From NCBI GenBank assembly GCA_016188675.1, contig JACPHJ010000092.1, forward strand, positions 1 to 64,000: a DNA stretch of 64,000 nucleotides. Reading direction: 5' to 3'. Below are positions 45,025 through 54,358 of the stretch, in pieces (positions within the stretch are counted from its first letter, which is position 1; each line of letters begins with the position of its first letter). This DNA comes from Planctomycetota bacterium. GTDB taxonomy: Bacteria; Planctomycetota; Brocadiia; Brocadiales; Brocadiaceae. Position numbers and translations under genes: made by a program. The notes under the pieces are model-generated. The model did no database searches. It was given only the letters and a program-made list of their open reading frames with translations, and had not been told where the DNA came from.

Positions 45025-46131
45025 TTAATTTGAAAGTAGTGATGCCCAGCATTCATTATACTTTTTCTGAACGTCGGGATTTAAGATTTCAAATACCTCG
45101 AATTTATCCATTGTTTTCCTGTTTATATAAACATACGGATTTCTGAGCAGTTCCTTATTGACAAATGGCCATGCCTTTTTGTTACAATTTGCGTAATTAG
45201 AGTAATTGGTATGCCGGGCGCTGTTTTCAGGCCGAAGCATAAAATTAATAAATTCCTCCGCGAGACGCTTTTTTCTTGCACCAACAGGAACTGCTATTGT
45301 TTCTACCCAATAACCAGTCCCTTCTTTTGGTATAGCAAATTTTACGGCATTATTTTTCTGATTAACAAAGGCAGCATCCGCGTTATAGCACTGCGCAAGC
45401 CATAACTCCTCGCTTAACAGCCTGTTTCTGATTTTGTCATACGACATGAATCCTTCATCCTGAAGTAATGGCTTTAGATTCTTTAACAGTAATAATGCAT
45501 CATCCATATCCTTTGGATTCTTTGGATTTAGCGGGCAACCCAGCAATTTCTGCCCTGCCGACATTACTTCGTAACCGTTGCTGACCATAGCCATCCGCCC
45601 CTTGTATTTCGTATCCCAAAAAATACCCCAACTATCCACATTGCACTTTACATATTTTGTATTATATGCAATACCCACGCCGCCCCAGTCTATCGTGGCG
45701 CAATATCCTTTCCACTTTTTATTTATTAAAGTCCTGAACTTCGCTTTAATATTTTTTTGATTCGGGATATGCCGCATATCAAGTTTTGACAATAAATTGC
45801 TTCTCATCATTAAATCAACCATATAATCAGTGGGAAAAACAACATCATATCGTTCAGGCCTAGACTGCACGAGAGAAAACATTATGTCTTCATCGTCATA
45901 ATAATCTACATGAACCTTCACATGGAATTCTTTTTCAAAATCCGAAACAATCTCAGGATCAAGATAATCCATCCACGTGTACACACTAATTGTGGATGAG
46001 TTGTCAATGATGTTTTTTGATGTGTCCGATTGGAGAACTCCGAGTTCAAGCTCAAATATATTCTGAGCTATGAATCCCAGCATTACAATAAATAATACGT
46101 ATGCAATTCTTTTTGTTTTCACAATTATCAA
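45025..46131 (-). CDS. Extracellular polyamine/iron-type solute-binding protein (PotD/PotF-like)
   Basis: A 368-residue binding protein. The N-terminal hydrophobic segment (residues about 9-27) is a signal peptide or anchor. The mature part matches spermidine/putrescine-binding proteins: ISVYTWMDYLDPEIVSDFEKEF, DVVFPTDYMVDLMM, WKGYCATIDWGGVGIAYNT, and PVGARKKRLAEEFINFMLRPENSA. No ABC permease or ATPase gene lies nearby. It is followed by the kinase gene, so it more likely feeds the sensor than a transporter. Confidence 0.85.
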   Translation of the reverse strand: MIIVKTKRIAYVLFIVMLGFIAQNIFELELGVLQSDTSKNIIDNSSTISVYTWMDYLDPEIVSDFEKEFHVKVHVDYYDDEDIMFSLVQSRPERYDVVFPTDYMVDLMMRSNLLSKLDMRHIPNQKNIKAKFRTLINKKWKGYCATIDWGGVGIAYNTKYVKCNVDSWGIFWDTKYKGRMAMVSNGYEVMSAGQKLLGCPLNPKNPKDMDDALLLLKNLKPLLQDEGFMSYDKIRNRLLSEELWLAQCYNADAAFVNQKNNAVKFAIPKEGTGYWVETIAVPVGARKKRLAEEFINFMLRPENSARHTNYSNYANCNKKAWPFVNKELLRNPYVYINRKTMDKFEVFEILNPDVQKKYNECWASLLSN

Positions 46132-46230
46132 ATTCTTAGTTCCCTACGTTAGCGGCTCCATCAATAATTTTGAAAAAATCTTTTTCTGCAATTTGTTTAC
46201 TATAGGACAGATTGTCATTCACTTCATGAT

Positions 46231-46250
46231 AAAAACCGGCCTCAAGGCCG
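46231..46250 (-). terminator. Intrinsic terminator after YkgJ-like genes
   Basis: CGGCC-TTGA-GGCCG hairpin (46237-46250), followed on the minus strand by GTTTTT. It lies just downstream of the YkgJ-like gene ending at 46262 and so separates it from the binding-protein operon. Confidence 0.6.
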
Positions 46251-46261
46251 ATTTCTATACA

Positions 46262-46726
46262 TTAAAGCAAAGATGATTTTGGTTTTAACTCAGCAAGTTG
46301 TCTGAGAAAAGGCAGGTATTCCCATTGATAATCATATTTTTTACTCAACTCTTTAATCATGAAATGATACTTTTCGTACAGTTCGCACATAATTTCCTTG
46401 TAATGAGGATTACAATAGAAAATACGGCATCCCAGTGTTCGAAAGCCCCGGATACTGCATTGATTGTCTTTCAGAAAAGGGCAAACATTGTCCGCAATAT
46501 TAAAGTCGGGTACTTCCACGTACTGCGTAATATAGCCAACCTCAATACTACTTGCATACAGGACATGATCAAATGCGCTAAAATTACAACACGTCCCACA
46601 CTTATTACAACCGGGACTTAACTGTGTTAACTCATTTTCCAAACGCTGGTATAATATTGATAATTCAGCATAGAGACTTTCTTGCAATACCTCTGTTGTC
46701 GCCATATTAGCCAAAGCGTCCTTCAT
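46262..46726 (-). CDS. YkgJ-family cysteine-cluster protein
   Basis: A 154-residue protein with clustered Cys: CNKCGTCCNFSAFDH (residues about 40-54), CPFLKDNQCSIRGFRTLGCR (about 82-101) and IFYCNPHY. This pattern (C-x2-C-x2-CC ... C ... C-x-I/V-x-x-x-R/P-x-x-C-R) is the YkgJ signature, proposed to bind Zn or Fe-S. Role unknown. It overlaps the preceding YkgJ-like gene by 20 bases. Confidence 0.85.
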   Translation of the reverse strand: MKDALANMATTEVLQESLYAELSILYQRLENELTQLSPGCNKCGTCCNFSAFDHVLYASSIEVGYITQYVEVPDFNIADNVCPFLKDNQCSIRGFRTLGCRIFYCNPHYKEIMCELYEKYHFMIKELSKKYDYQWEYLPFLRQLAELKPKSSLL

Positions 46727-47162
46727 ATATTTTTAAATTGTCCTGAATATCCTTTAGTGTATGTAACTTTCCTTTATCAATACCCGGACATGTCCTTTTT
46801 AACTTTTCCCACTCTGCCCTGTTCTCCAGATTCGGTCCCCAAAATGGAAACGTCCTGCACTGACAGGGCCTGACATCGTATATCTTGCAGCCATTGTCGT
46901 ACATAATACAGTCCCCGCCGCCGTATTCCACCAGGCTAAATCGTCCATTAAAACTCCTCAGGTAGTTTTTGGCAAATGCATCCTGACTGATGCCCAGGAA
47001 TGATGATATTTTTTCTATTTCTTTCTTATTGATCCATACCACACCCGGTTCACCACGGCAGCATCTGCCGCTTCGCTGACATTCGAATTTTAACCCATCT
47101 TTGAACCATGGCAGTGTATCACTATAAACACCCTTATTTATGTCCGATTTTACGTTATCCAT
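46707..47162 (-). CDS. YkgJ-family cysteine-cluster protein
   Basis: A 151-residue paralogue in type of its downstream neighbour: FECQRSGRCCRGEPG (residues about 27-41) and GDCIMYDNGCKIYDVRPCQCRTFPFWG (about 83-109). The two are encoded in tandem with overlapping ends, which suggests a heterodimer or a two-step function. Reaction unknown. Confidence 0.85.
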   Translation of the reverse strand: MDNVKSDINKGVYSDTLPWFKDGLKFECQRSGRCCRGEPGVVWINKKEIEKISSFLGISQDAFAKNYLRSFNGRFSLVEYGGGDCIMYDNGCKIYDVRPCQCRTFPFWGPNLENRAEWEKLKRTCPGIDKGKLHTLKDIQDNLKIYEGRFG

Positions 47163-47178
47163 ATTCCAAATCTATCAG

Positions 47179-48131
47179 TTAAAAATCTTTAATAATACTA
47201 AACCAAACCCGTTTATCAAAGTCGTCAGCGCCATTTAAAGGAATCCCTATACCCTGCATTACATAAAGCTAGTGAGATAAGTCCCAACGAACTCCAGGCA
47301 GAATATCTACCCGATATTGTTCGTCTTTGTCCAGCCCAAATTCCTTTTGACCATTCAATTCTATAAAGGGCGTAATACCCTCCAAAACAGGCGTCTCTTT
47401 TATCGTAAATGTTTAAGATAGCGCCGTACCGTAAAGGAAGTCTACCTCGGCGTCTTCTCTGTGTTTCCCGCCAGTGGGAACATCGGCGCCTAAAAAGGTA
47501 TGCAGACTGATGCGATGTCCCAAATCCATCCAGAAAGCGAGTTGCTGTCCCACCATCGTTACGCCTTCACCCAACTTGCGTTCTTCATCGCCTGTCGGAA
47601 TACTTATAACAGAACCTGTAGACAAGGAGAAATTATGGGATTCCAGAAGCATGGTTCTGAGTGCGACCTTTGTATCTCCAAATCCACTGTGCTGGTCGTG
47701 CTCCTCGGTGTTTACGTACAATATTTTGGTTCTATATCAACCTTGAAACGGAGTGTTAACGGAAGCTCTAAGGCCATCCCCCACTCATTAACGTCTGCTT
47801 CTCCTTTGTGCTCGTCGTCGACGTATATGTAATTAAAACGAACCTCTCTCTTAAAGAAAGCCGGTGTGATACGCAAAAGAGGCACTCTTGGCGCCTGGCT
47901 TTCATTTTCTTCGTATGCAGCCCAGGGGGTAAGCCATCCCTCAAGGAAATTTGAGAACCCAAGATTTCTTTGCAAACCATGATGTTCTTCCCGTGTTTTC
48001 ATTATTTCATTTGTGGCGGAATCTTCTTTGATATCCTGTACTACCTTTTCCTCGTCTGCAAAAGCGCTGATTGTTTGTATGAACATCCACGAGCTTAATA
48101 GAAATATCACCATTGGTATACGTTTCTGCAT
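47179..48131 (-). pseudogene. Outer-membrane beta-barrel protein gene with three disabling lesions
   Basis: Begins at ATG 48131 with a signal peptide (PMVIFLLSSWMFIQTISAFA). About 310 codons can be stitched together: first frame to about 47715 (LTLRFKVDIEPKY), then a frameshift into TEEHDQHSGFGDTKVALRT and FSLSTGSVISIPTGDEERKLG. In-frame TAA at 47413-47415 interrupts GTALS/TFTIKETPVLEG, and TAG at 47269-47271 interrupts VRWDLSH/LYVMQGIGIPLNG. The final residues KRVWFSIIKDF end in Phe, as barrel proteins do. It was probably a transporter-like barrel of unknown substrate. Open pieces of 102 and 167 residues remain. Confidence 0.8.
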
Positions 48132-48242
48132 ATTTTTTTTATCCCCTTTAACATTGGTAGCAAGAACGCCCGGGAAACTAATTGTATTTTCCTGAAAAGT
48201 ACCCGAAAATACCATATATCCAAGGAAAAGGCAAATGTCATT

Positions 48243-49409
48243 TTATTCAATAGAATTTCCGGCAAGGTATCCCGTGGAGAACGCTGCCTGGAGATTAAAA
48301 CCACCAGTCGGGCCATCTATATTAAGTACTTCTCCCGCAAAATATAACCCTTTCATCAGTTTTGATTCCATTGTCTTTGCATCAACCTCACCCAGACTTA
48401 CTCCGCCTGCCGTAACAATGGCCTCCTCAATAGGACGGTGACGAACGAGTGTAAGATGTAATCCCTTGATTTGTTTTAATATCTTTCTTCTTTCCGGTGT
48501 TGTTATTTGAGATGACTTTTTATGAGGTTCGATGTTACACATTATCAATAGAACAGGGGCTAATTTCTCCGGAACAAAAATAGTAAGGCATGATTTAACG
48601 GCCTTGCTACCCTGCCGTTTAATCTGGTTTAAAAGAATGCTATCGAGTTCTTCTGTTGAACGATTGGGTTTAAAGTCTATGTGGATTTGTATAGAACCAT
48701 TTGGCAGGCATTCGACAAGCCGTTTGCTGATATCTAAAATGGCCGGGCCGGAGATGCCTTTTATGGGTGTTCCCTGTAAGGATTTTACCCATGTCTCTTC
48801 CGTCTCAAAGGCTATAATGGCGGGATATGTTGGACAAATTGAGTGGCCTGTGCCGGAGGCTAGTTTGTACCCGTCTCCCGTACTTCCTGTAGACGGGTAA
48901 CTCAAACCCCCTGTCGCAATTACAACATTTTGTCCAAAAATATTGCCGTGATTTGTCTCTACCCCTCTGACATGATTGTTTTCAGATATTAATCGTAAAA
49001 CATGCATATTTGTCAGTATTTCAACTTGACCGTCACGCATATAAGTTTCAAGCGCCTTCAAAACAGAATCGGCCCTCTGGCTCTTCGGGAAGACGCGCCC
49101 CTTATGCTCTACAATTGTTTCCACGTCATAAGACAAAAGAAGCGAGCGTAATTTTTCATTGTCAAACGTTTCTAATGCCGTACGTAGAAAATGCCCTCCC
49201 TTTCCGTATGCCGAAATAAGTCCCTGTAATGGGGCGGTGTTGGTTACATTGCAACGACCCGTAGCACACATGAGAAGTTTTTTGCCTAAGCGGTCATTCC
49301 TTTCAAGAAGAGCGACTTTCTTTCCCCTCTCCGCAGCACGGCCAGCAGCCATCATTCCCGCCGGTCCTCCGCCAATAACGATTAAATCATAACTATCAAT
49401 CATAATCAT
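48243..49409 (-). CDS. BaiN/HI0933-family FAD-dependent oxidoreductase
   Basis: A 388-residue flavoprotein. FAD-binding Rossmann motif YDLIVIGGGPAGMMAAGRAAE (residues about 7-27), then LGKKLLMCATGRCNVTN, the signature of the HI0933/YhiN family (COG2081). ATGGLSYPSTGSTGDGY near the middle and VTAGGVSLGEVDAKTMESK, then GLYFAGEVLNIDGPTGGFN at the C-terminus. Related proteins reduce flavins or bile-acid intermediates, but most have no known substrate. Cytoplasmic. Start may be Met 1 or Met 3. Confidence 0.9.
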   Translation of the reverse strand: MIMIDSYDLIVIGGGPAGMMAAGRAAERGKKVALLERNDRLGKKLLMCATGRCNVTNTAPLQGLISAYGKGGHFLRTALETFDNEKLRSLLLSYDVETIVEHKGRVFPKSQRADSVLKALETYMRDGQVEILTNMHVLRLISENNHVRGVETNHGNIFGQNVVIATGGLSYPSTGSTGDGYKLASGTGHSICPTYPAIIAFETEETWVKSLQGTPIKGISGPAILDISKRLVECLPNGSIQIHIDFKPNRSTEELDSILLNQIKRQGSKAVKSCLTIFVPEKLAPVLLIMCNIEPHKKSSQITTPERRKILKQIKGLHLTLVRHRPIEEAIVTAGGVSLGEVDAKTMESKLMKGLYFAGEVLNIDGPTGGFNLQAAFSTGYLAGNSIE

Positions 49410-49476
49410 AATTAGGCGAATTAACTTGATCGTATAGAAATTTTCATTTTATTTAAGCGGCTTTCAGGGTAGTATA

Positions 49477-49566
49477 AAATCCCCCTTAAAAAAGGGGGCG
49501 TGGGGGTTGTAAATAACTCCCGTACAAAGAAAAAAAACAACCCCCTCTCCCCCTAGTTTAGGGGGA
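49477..49566. repeat. CCCCCTT/AAGGGGG dispersed palindromic repeats
   Basis: Two adjoining inverted repeats (AATCCCCCTTAAAAAAGGGGG and CAACCCCCTCTCCCCCTAG...AGGGGG) between the radical SAM gene and the HI0933-like gene, same family as elsewhere in the window. They reach the last codons of the radical SAM gene. Confidence 0.8.
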
Positions 49567-49567
49567 C

Positions 49568-50491
49568 TCAAACGGAATAACTTGTTTCTGAGTCTAATCT
49601 GTATATACCTTCTTCTCTGGCTATTTGAAGGGCATTCTCAAATTCCTCACAGCTGATACGGCGATTAATCTCAGGATATTCATGGGCAAGGCCACAGGGG
49701 CGATATTGATCCATGATATTAACATACGTATTTGATGAAATCTCCTGGGTAAGAAATTGCATAACTTTCCGTGTCCCACCTAAACCATTGGGCATTACAA
49801 GATGGCGAACGATTAATCCCCTCTTTGCAATTCCATGCTCATCTTCCACAAGGTCGCCTACCTGTCTGTGCATTTCCTTGATAGCCTTCATGGCTACTTG
49901 CGGATAATCCCTGGCCTTGCACAGTTTTGCAGCAACTTCACTATCGGAGAACTTGAAATCGGGCATATAAATATCAAAGACACCTTCTAAAAGCCGCAGG
50001 GTTTCAACGAGGTCATAACCACCGGTATTATAGACCAAAGGTATTTTTAAACCCTCTCTCACGGCAATAAGAAGTGCTTCCAGTATTTGGGGTACAATAT
50101 GGGTTGGCGTCACAAAATTAATGTTGTGGCAGCCCATGTTTTGAAGCTCAATCATCATCTGTGCAAAACGTTCCGAAGATACTTCAAACCCCTCTCCCAG
50201 ATGGCTAATCTCATAATTTTGGCAAAACACACACCCCAAATTGCATGATGTAATAAAGATGGTGCCTGAACCATGCATGCCAACCAAAGGCGCTTCTTCG
50301 CCGAAGTGAGGATTATAACTTGAAACTTTCGGCAATCTACCCACCTTGCAAATACCCACTTTATTTTCAAGCCTGTCAACCTTGCATCGTCTTGGACATA
50401 TCTGGCACTCCTTTAAAAGATTTTGGGCCTTTTCAATCCTTTCCATGAGTTTACCGGTCTTGTACAAATTTATATAGCCAGGTTGAAACAT
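49568..50491 (-). CDS. Radical SAM protein of the PflA-like COG1313 type
   Basis: A 307-residue enzyme with the radical SAM cluster motif SCNLGCVFCQNYEISH (C-x3-C-x2-C, residues about 76-92) and an N-terminal extra Cys set CQICPRRCKVDRLENKVGICK (about 30-50) that probably binds a second cluster or Zn. QNMGCHNINFVTPTHIVPQ and VYNTGGYDLVETLRLLEGVFDIYMPDFKF follow the fold. Homologues are called pyruvate formate-lyase activating-like, but their targets are often unknown. No glycyl-radical enzyme gene is visible here. Confidence 0.88.
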   Translation of the reverse strand: MFQPGYINLYKTGKLMERIEKAQNLLKECQICPRRCKVDRLENKVGICKVGRLPKVSSYNPHFGEEAPLVGMHGSGTIFITSCNLGCVFCQNYEISHLGEGFEVSSERFAQMMIELQNMGCHNINFVTPTHIVPQILEALLIAVREGLKIPLVYNTGGYDLVETLRLLEGVFDIYMPDFKFSDSEVAAKLCKARDYPQVAMKAIKEMHRQVGDLVEDEHGIAKRGLIVRHLVMPNGLGGTRKVMQFLTQEISSNTYVNIMDQYRPCGLAHEYPEINRRISCEEFENALQIAREEGIYRLDSETSYSV

Positions 50492-50623
50492 AAATATTTT
50501 TCCCTATCGATAATTTTAATTAGAGATTAATTTTATGGCCTCTTATACTACGAGTCAACGACAAATAAATGCTTAATAAAATACCTTTGTAAATTTAAAT
50601 TATACAAATTATAAGTTGCGAAG

Positions 50624-50652
50624 TTGACCTCTAATTTGATATATTTTGTATT
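50624..50652 (+). promoter_or_regulatory. Possible promoter of ftsH
   Basis: TTGACC at 50624-50629, a 17-base spacer, then TGTATT at 50647-50652 (four of six matches), about 95 bases upstream of the ftsH start in the 255-base divergent region. No clear ribosome site precedes the ftsH start codon. Confidence 0.3.
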
Positions 50653-50746
50653 AACAATCAGGAAGTGGTTATACACTTCACATCCTTTAAGTACACAATA
50701 TTTCCCTGGGTGCTTACTCCCATAATTAAGATTATAGATATTTCAA

Positions 50747-52582
50747 ATGAACAAAAAATACTTCTATAACTTATCAATCCTTTTTCTAATCTTCGTGTTT
50801 GCTTTGGCAATCCACCGTAGTGCATATGCTGCATTCCCCGTAACGGAAAGGATCCCTTACAGTGATTTTAAGAAGCTGATTCAGGAGGACAAGCTGGAAG
50901 AGGTGATTCTTGATACAACGACGATCAAAGGAGTTTTAAAAGCCGAAGAGGGACAAACCTTCAAAAGAAATGTAACAACGGTGAAGGTAGATGACCCGGA
51001 CCTGATTAAAGAACTCGTTGAACACAGTGTAAAATTTTCAGCAACTGCACAGAACGGCACAAGTCAATATCTGTATTTAATATGGTTTATTCCCATGATA
51101 ATATTTTTAATCATGATGACAAGGGCTAGGCGCGGAGCGACTGGCGCCGGACTTATGTCCATTGGAAAAAGCCGTGCCAACCTTTATATCGATAAAGATA
51201 CGGGTGTTACTTTTGATGATGTAGCCGGCGTAGATGAGGCTAAGGAAGAGCTGAAAGAGGTCATAGATTACCTGAAAAAAAAAAAAAAATACCAAAGGCT
51301 GGGCGGTAAAATTCCGAAAGGGGTGTTGCTTGTCGGGCCAACCGGCACTGGCAAGACGCTGCTTGCCAAGGCGGTGGCAGGAGAGGCAAAGGTGCCATTT
51401 TTCTCAATCAGTGGATCGGGGTTCGTAGAGATGTTTGTGGGAGTCGGCGCTGCACGAGTACGTGACTTATTCGCACAAGGGCAGGAAAAAGCCCCTTGTA
51501 TCATATTTATTGATGAAATCGATGCACTTGGAAAGGTTCGGGCAGCAGCCCCCATTTCAGGCGGCCACGAAGAACGTGAGAACACTTTGAATCAACTGCT
51601 TGTTGAAATGGATGGATTTGACACCCGGAAAGGTGTGATCCTTATGGCAGCAACCAACAGACCAGAAATCCTGGATCCGGCGCTGCTCAGGCCAGGAAGG
51701 TTCGACAGACATATCTTGGTAGACAGACCCGATATCAAAGGGCGCGAAGAGATACTAAAAGTTCATTGTAAAAATGTAAAGCTTGGTAATAATGTCGATA
51801 TAAAAATTATTGCTGCAAGGACGCCTGGCTTTGTTGGGGCCGATCTGGCTAACGTTGTTAATGAGGCGGCACTTCTTGCCGCACGTGTTGGTAATGAGGC
51901 TGTGGGCATGGACAATTTTGAAGAGGCTATTAATCGTGTAATTGCAGGATTAGAAAAGAAAAAGAGGGTCATGAGCAAGAAAGAGCAGGAAATTATTGCT
52001 TATCACGAGTCAGGTCATGCCCTCGTGGCGGAATCTGTACCCGGCGCTGACAAGGTTCATAGAATTTCCATTATTCCACGTGGAATTGCCGCACTTGGGT
52101 ATACGCTCCAATTGCCTACAGAAGATCGGTATTTGCTGACGCGGTCTGAATTGTTGGACCGGCTTGCCGTACTTTTGGGTGGTCGCGTGGCTGAAGAAAT
52201 TCACTTTAATGAAATTTCTACGGGAGCACAGAATGATCTGGAACGAGCAACTGACATAGCAATGAGTATGGTAAGAGAATATGGGATGAGTGAAAAAATG
52301 GGTCCCATGACGTTTCAAAATGGCAAGAAACCACAATTTATGGATATCGGATTCCGCACTGGCCGCGAATTGAGCGAGGAAGTTTCAAAAGAAATTGATA
52401 GTGAAGTTAAGAAGATTATCTTCGATATCCACGCAAGAGTGAAAGATATTCTCGCGAAAAATAAGGATCGTTTGCAGATTCTCGCAAAACTTCTTATGGA
52501 AAAAGAGGTCGTCGAGGGTGATGAACTAAGAAAGATTATTTCTGAGAACATCCCCCCTCCCAAGAAAGAATCCTCTGTTTAA
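50747..52582 (+). CDS. ftsH: ATP-dependent zinc metalloprotease FtsH
   Basis: A 611-residue membrane-bound AAA+ protease for membrane-protein quality control. TM1 (residues about 8-28), a periplasmic domain, TM2 (about 107-125). AAA domain: Walker A GPTGTGKT (about 197-204; usually GPPGTGKT), Walker B IIFIDEID (about 252-259), and the second region of homology RPGRFDRH. Protease site HESGH (about 420-424) with the third ligand Asp in the [11 protein letters not shown] segment. Codons 176-180 are five AAA lysine codons, a 15-base A-run (51275-51289) where polymerase could slip. The C-terminal ends overlap the convergent gene by 4 bases. Confidence 0.95.
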   Translation: MNKKYFYNLSILFLIFVFALAIHRSAYAAFPVTERIPYSDFKKLIQEDKLEEVILDTTTIKGVLKAEEGQTFKRNVTTVKVDDPDLIKELVEHSVKFSATAQNGTSQYLYLIWFIPMIIFLIMMTRARRGATGAGLMSIGKSRANLYIDKDTGVTFDDVAGVDEAKEELKEVIDYLKKKKKYQRLGGKIPKGVLLVGPTGTGKTLLAKAVAGEAKVPFFSISGSGFVEMFVGVGAARVRDLFAQGQEKAPCIIFIDEIDALGKVRAAAPISGGHEERENTLNQLLVEMDGFDTRKGVILMAATNRPEILDPALLRPGRFDRHILVDRPDIKGREEILKVHCKNVKLGNNVDIKIIAARTPGFVGADLANVVNEAALLAARVGNEAVGMDNFEEAINRVIAGLEKKKRVMSKKEQEIIAYHESGHALVAESVPGADKVHRISIIPRGIAALGYTLQLPTEDRYLLTRSELLDRLAVLLGGRVAEEIHFNEISTGAQNDLERATDIAMSMVREYGMSEKMGPMTFQNGKKPQFMDIGFRTGRELSEEVSKEIDSEVKKIIFDIHARVKDILAKNKDRLQILAKLLMEKEVVEGDELRKIISENIPPPKKESSV

Positions 52583-53304
52583 GAAGATATTTCGAAATAG
52601 AATCCAAATCCAATCTTCGATCTTATAGTAATTTCTCCGGTACAATAAAAATACCTGCCCGGCGGTAAATATATCTTTCTCATACCTACATTATCTGCAA
52701 TCTTGGTATAGGTATCTTCCTCTTTATTCAAAACGTATTTTTGTGAAGGATATAGTATAATACTACCTAACGAACCCTTTGAATCAACGCTGTAAAGAGT
52801 TTTTCCGATCACCAAAGGATTATCTGTTTGAAAATCGATGATTTTGACGTCCTGTCCCTTAATTACAGTGGGTGAACCTTTCACAAGAAAACGCCTTTCT
52901 TTACTACTGGTTTCAGAATAATATTCAGAACTGTTAATTTCTATATAATCACCATCACCCACAACAAAAAGCCCCCCTTTTGGCGGTATCTTCCACAAGA
53001 CAATATCACCTACCGAAAGATCGGTCGTTTCGTCCAGTGATAACGGCACGTATAGTGGAACATAACCTTCTTTGTCGAAGGTAAGCTTTAGGTTGCCTGG
53101 ATTATAACTGATAGAAAAGACGCCTGTTGGATCGGAAGCAGTCTTTGCTTTTGAACCATTGGATGTGACGGTAATATTTGCAAAATTGATGGGTTTGCCA
53201 AAACCATCAATGACCTTACCTCGAAGAGTCCCTGTTTCAAAGGCGTATACAGCTTTTGAGGCAAGAACAACAACAATCGCAGAAACTAATATTTTCCTAA
53301 ACAT
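52579..53304 (-). CDS. Exported carboxypeptidase-regulatory-like domain protein
   Basis: A 241-residue product from the ATG at 53304 (the open frame reaches 53340). Signal peptide residues about 3-20 (LVSAIVVVLASKAVYA). Residues about 23-92 match the carboxypeptidase regulatory-like (CarboxypepD_reg) beta-sandwich: TLRGKVIDGFGKPINFANITV, TASDPTGVFSISYNPG and LTFDKEGYVPLYVPL. The rest, rich in beta strands, is unrecognised. Such domains bind or tether carbohydrates or proteins in the envelope. It is convergent with ftsH. Confidence 0.7.
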   Translation of the reverse strand: MFRKILVSAIVVVLASKAVYAFETGTLRGKVIDGFGKPINFANITVTSNGSKAKTASDPTGVFSISYNPGNLKLTFDKEGYVPLYVPLSLDETTDLSVGDIVLWKIPPKGGLFVVGDGDYIEINSSEYYSETSSKERRFLVKGSPTVIKGQDVKIIDFQTDNPLVIGKTLYSVDSKGSLGSIILYPSQKYVLNKEEDTYTKIADNVGMRKIYLPPGRYFYCTGEITIRSKIGFGFYFEISS

Positions 53305-53515
53305 TCTATGGATATTCCTTTTATTAATTATTTCATACATGTTAGATAATAAAACACAGGTGATATTATTAACACATCATTGGTCTAATTGTCAAATTTA
53401 TTTAATTGACAAATACTGCGCTAATTTATATACTTCTAAACTGTTTTGTAATAGTTTAGGTATAGTCCTAAAAAGTATATAGACAAAGTATAATGAATGG
53501 GAAGGAATAAGAATT

Positions 53516-54244
53516 ATGAGAGGTAAATTGAGTTTTGCTCTGCTCTTTTCTGGTTTGTTGAGCATGTCTCTTTTTCAAGACAATAGCTTATATGCAAAAG
53601 AAACCCTAGAGGATGGTATTATCGGCTTTACCAAGGAAGAAGTTCGCGAAAAGTTTGGCAAACCACCCTATTTGTATTGCGAAGAAGAACCATACAGACG
53701 CTATGTAATAGTAAAACCGGAAAATGAAAGCATTTTAAGGGCAACTTTTTTATACGATGTTATAATTCACGATTTGTATTCCATCAAAAGAGACAGTAAC
53801 AACCTTGAGTTCAGAATTTATTACGGCGAAGACGTTTCTGATGGAAAAATTATGCACCGTGTAAAGGAGTATTCGGTAAATCTTTCGGATAACCCTATGC
53901 CTCTTGGAAAAATTGCCGAAATTGTCCCGGAATTCAAGCCGGCTTATAAAAGTGCAAAGGTTTATCAGGAACGCATACTCAACACTAATACCATCCGGCT
54001 CATATTTGTAACTCCGGAAATCAATGAACTATCTAAACACTTGGGAAGTCTGTTTGTCGATTCAGATAAAGACATAAAAGATTGGTCATTAGCCTATGAT
54101 GTCATGCTTTGCGCCGGAGAACCTGAAAATGTATCAATCAATAGTATGGTGAAGGAAGTTATTGTTTCTGTAGACGGTGAATATCGTATTGGAAAAACAT
54201 CACACGCATTTGGGACAAAATTGATAAAAAATCCTTTGCAATAA
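53516..54244 (+). CDS. Uncharacterised exported protein
   Basis: A 242-residue protein with a signal peptide (residues about 4-27, LLFSGLLSMSLFQDNSLYAKE). The mature sequence is Lys/Glu-rich with no family I recognise. GFTKEEVREKFGKPPYLYCEEEPYRRYV resembles the start of SmpA/OmlA-type lipoprotein domains (FTKEEVxxxFGxP), but there is no lipobox, so this is only a hint. It is followed by a clear terminator. Confidence 0.55.
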   Translation: MRGKLSFALLFSGLLSMSLFQDNSLYAKETLEDGIIGFTKEEVREKFGKPPYLYCEEEPYRRYVIVKPENESILRATFLYDVIIHDLYSIKRDSNNLEFRIYYGEDVSDGKIMHRVKEYSVNLSDNPMPLGKIAEIVPEFKPAYKSAKVYQERILNTNTIRLIFVTPEINELSKHLGSLFVDSDKDIKDWSLAYDVMLCAGEPENVSINSMVKEVIVSVDGEYRIGKTSHAFGTKLIKNPLQ

Positions 54245-54266
54245 TAATACTTATTTTTGAAAATTT

Positions 54267-54320
54267 TAAAAAGCAGTAATGATTAATGTACAACTCATTT
54301 TTCTTACTGCTTTTTTTGTT
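54267..54320 (+). terminator. Intrinsic terminator after exported-protein gene
   Basis: AAAAGCAGTAA (54269-54279) pairs perfectly with TTACTGCTTTT (54304-54314), with a 24-base loop, followed by a T-rich run. It ends the transcript from the 53.5-kb gene and separates it from ugd. Confidence 0.75.
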
Positions 54321-54358
54321 TTATACTAATAGCCATAGATTAAGACAGGGAGAAACAG

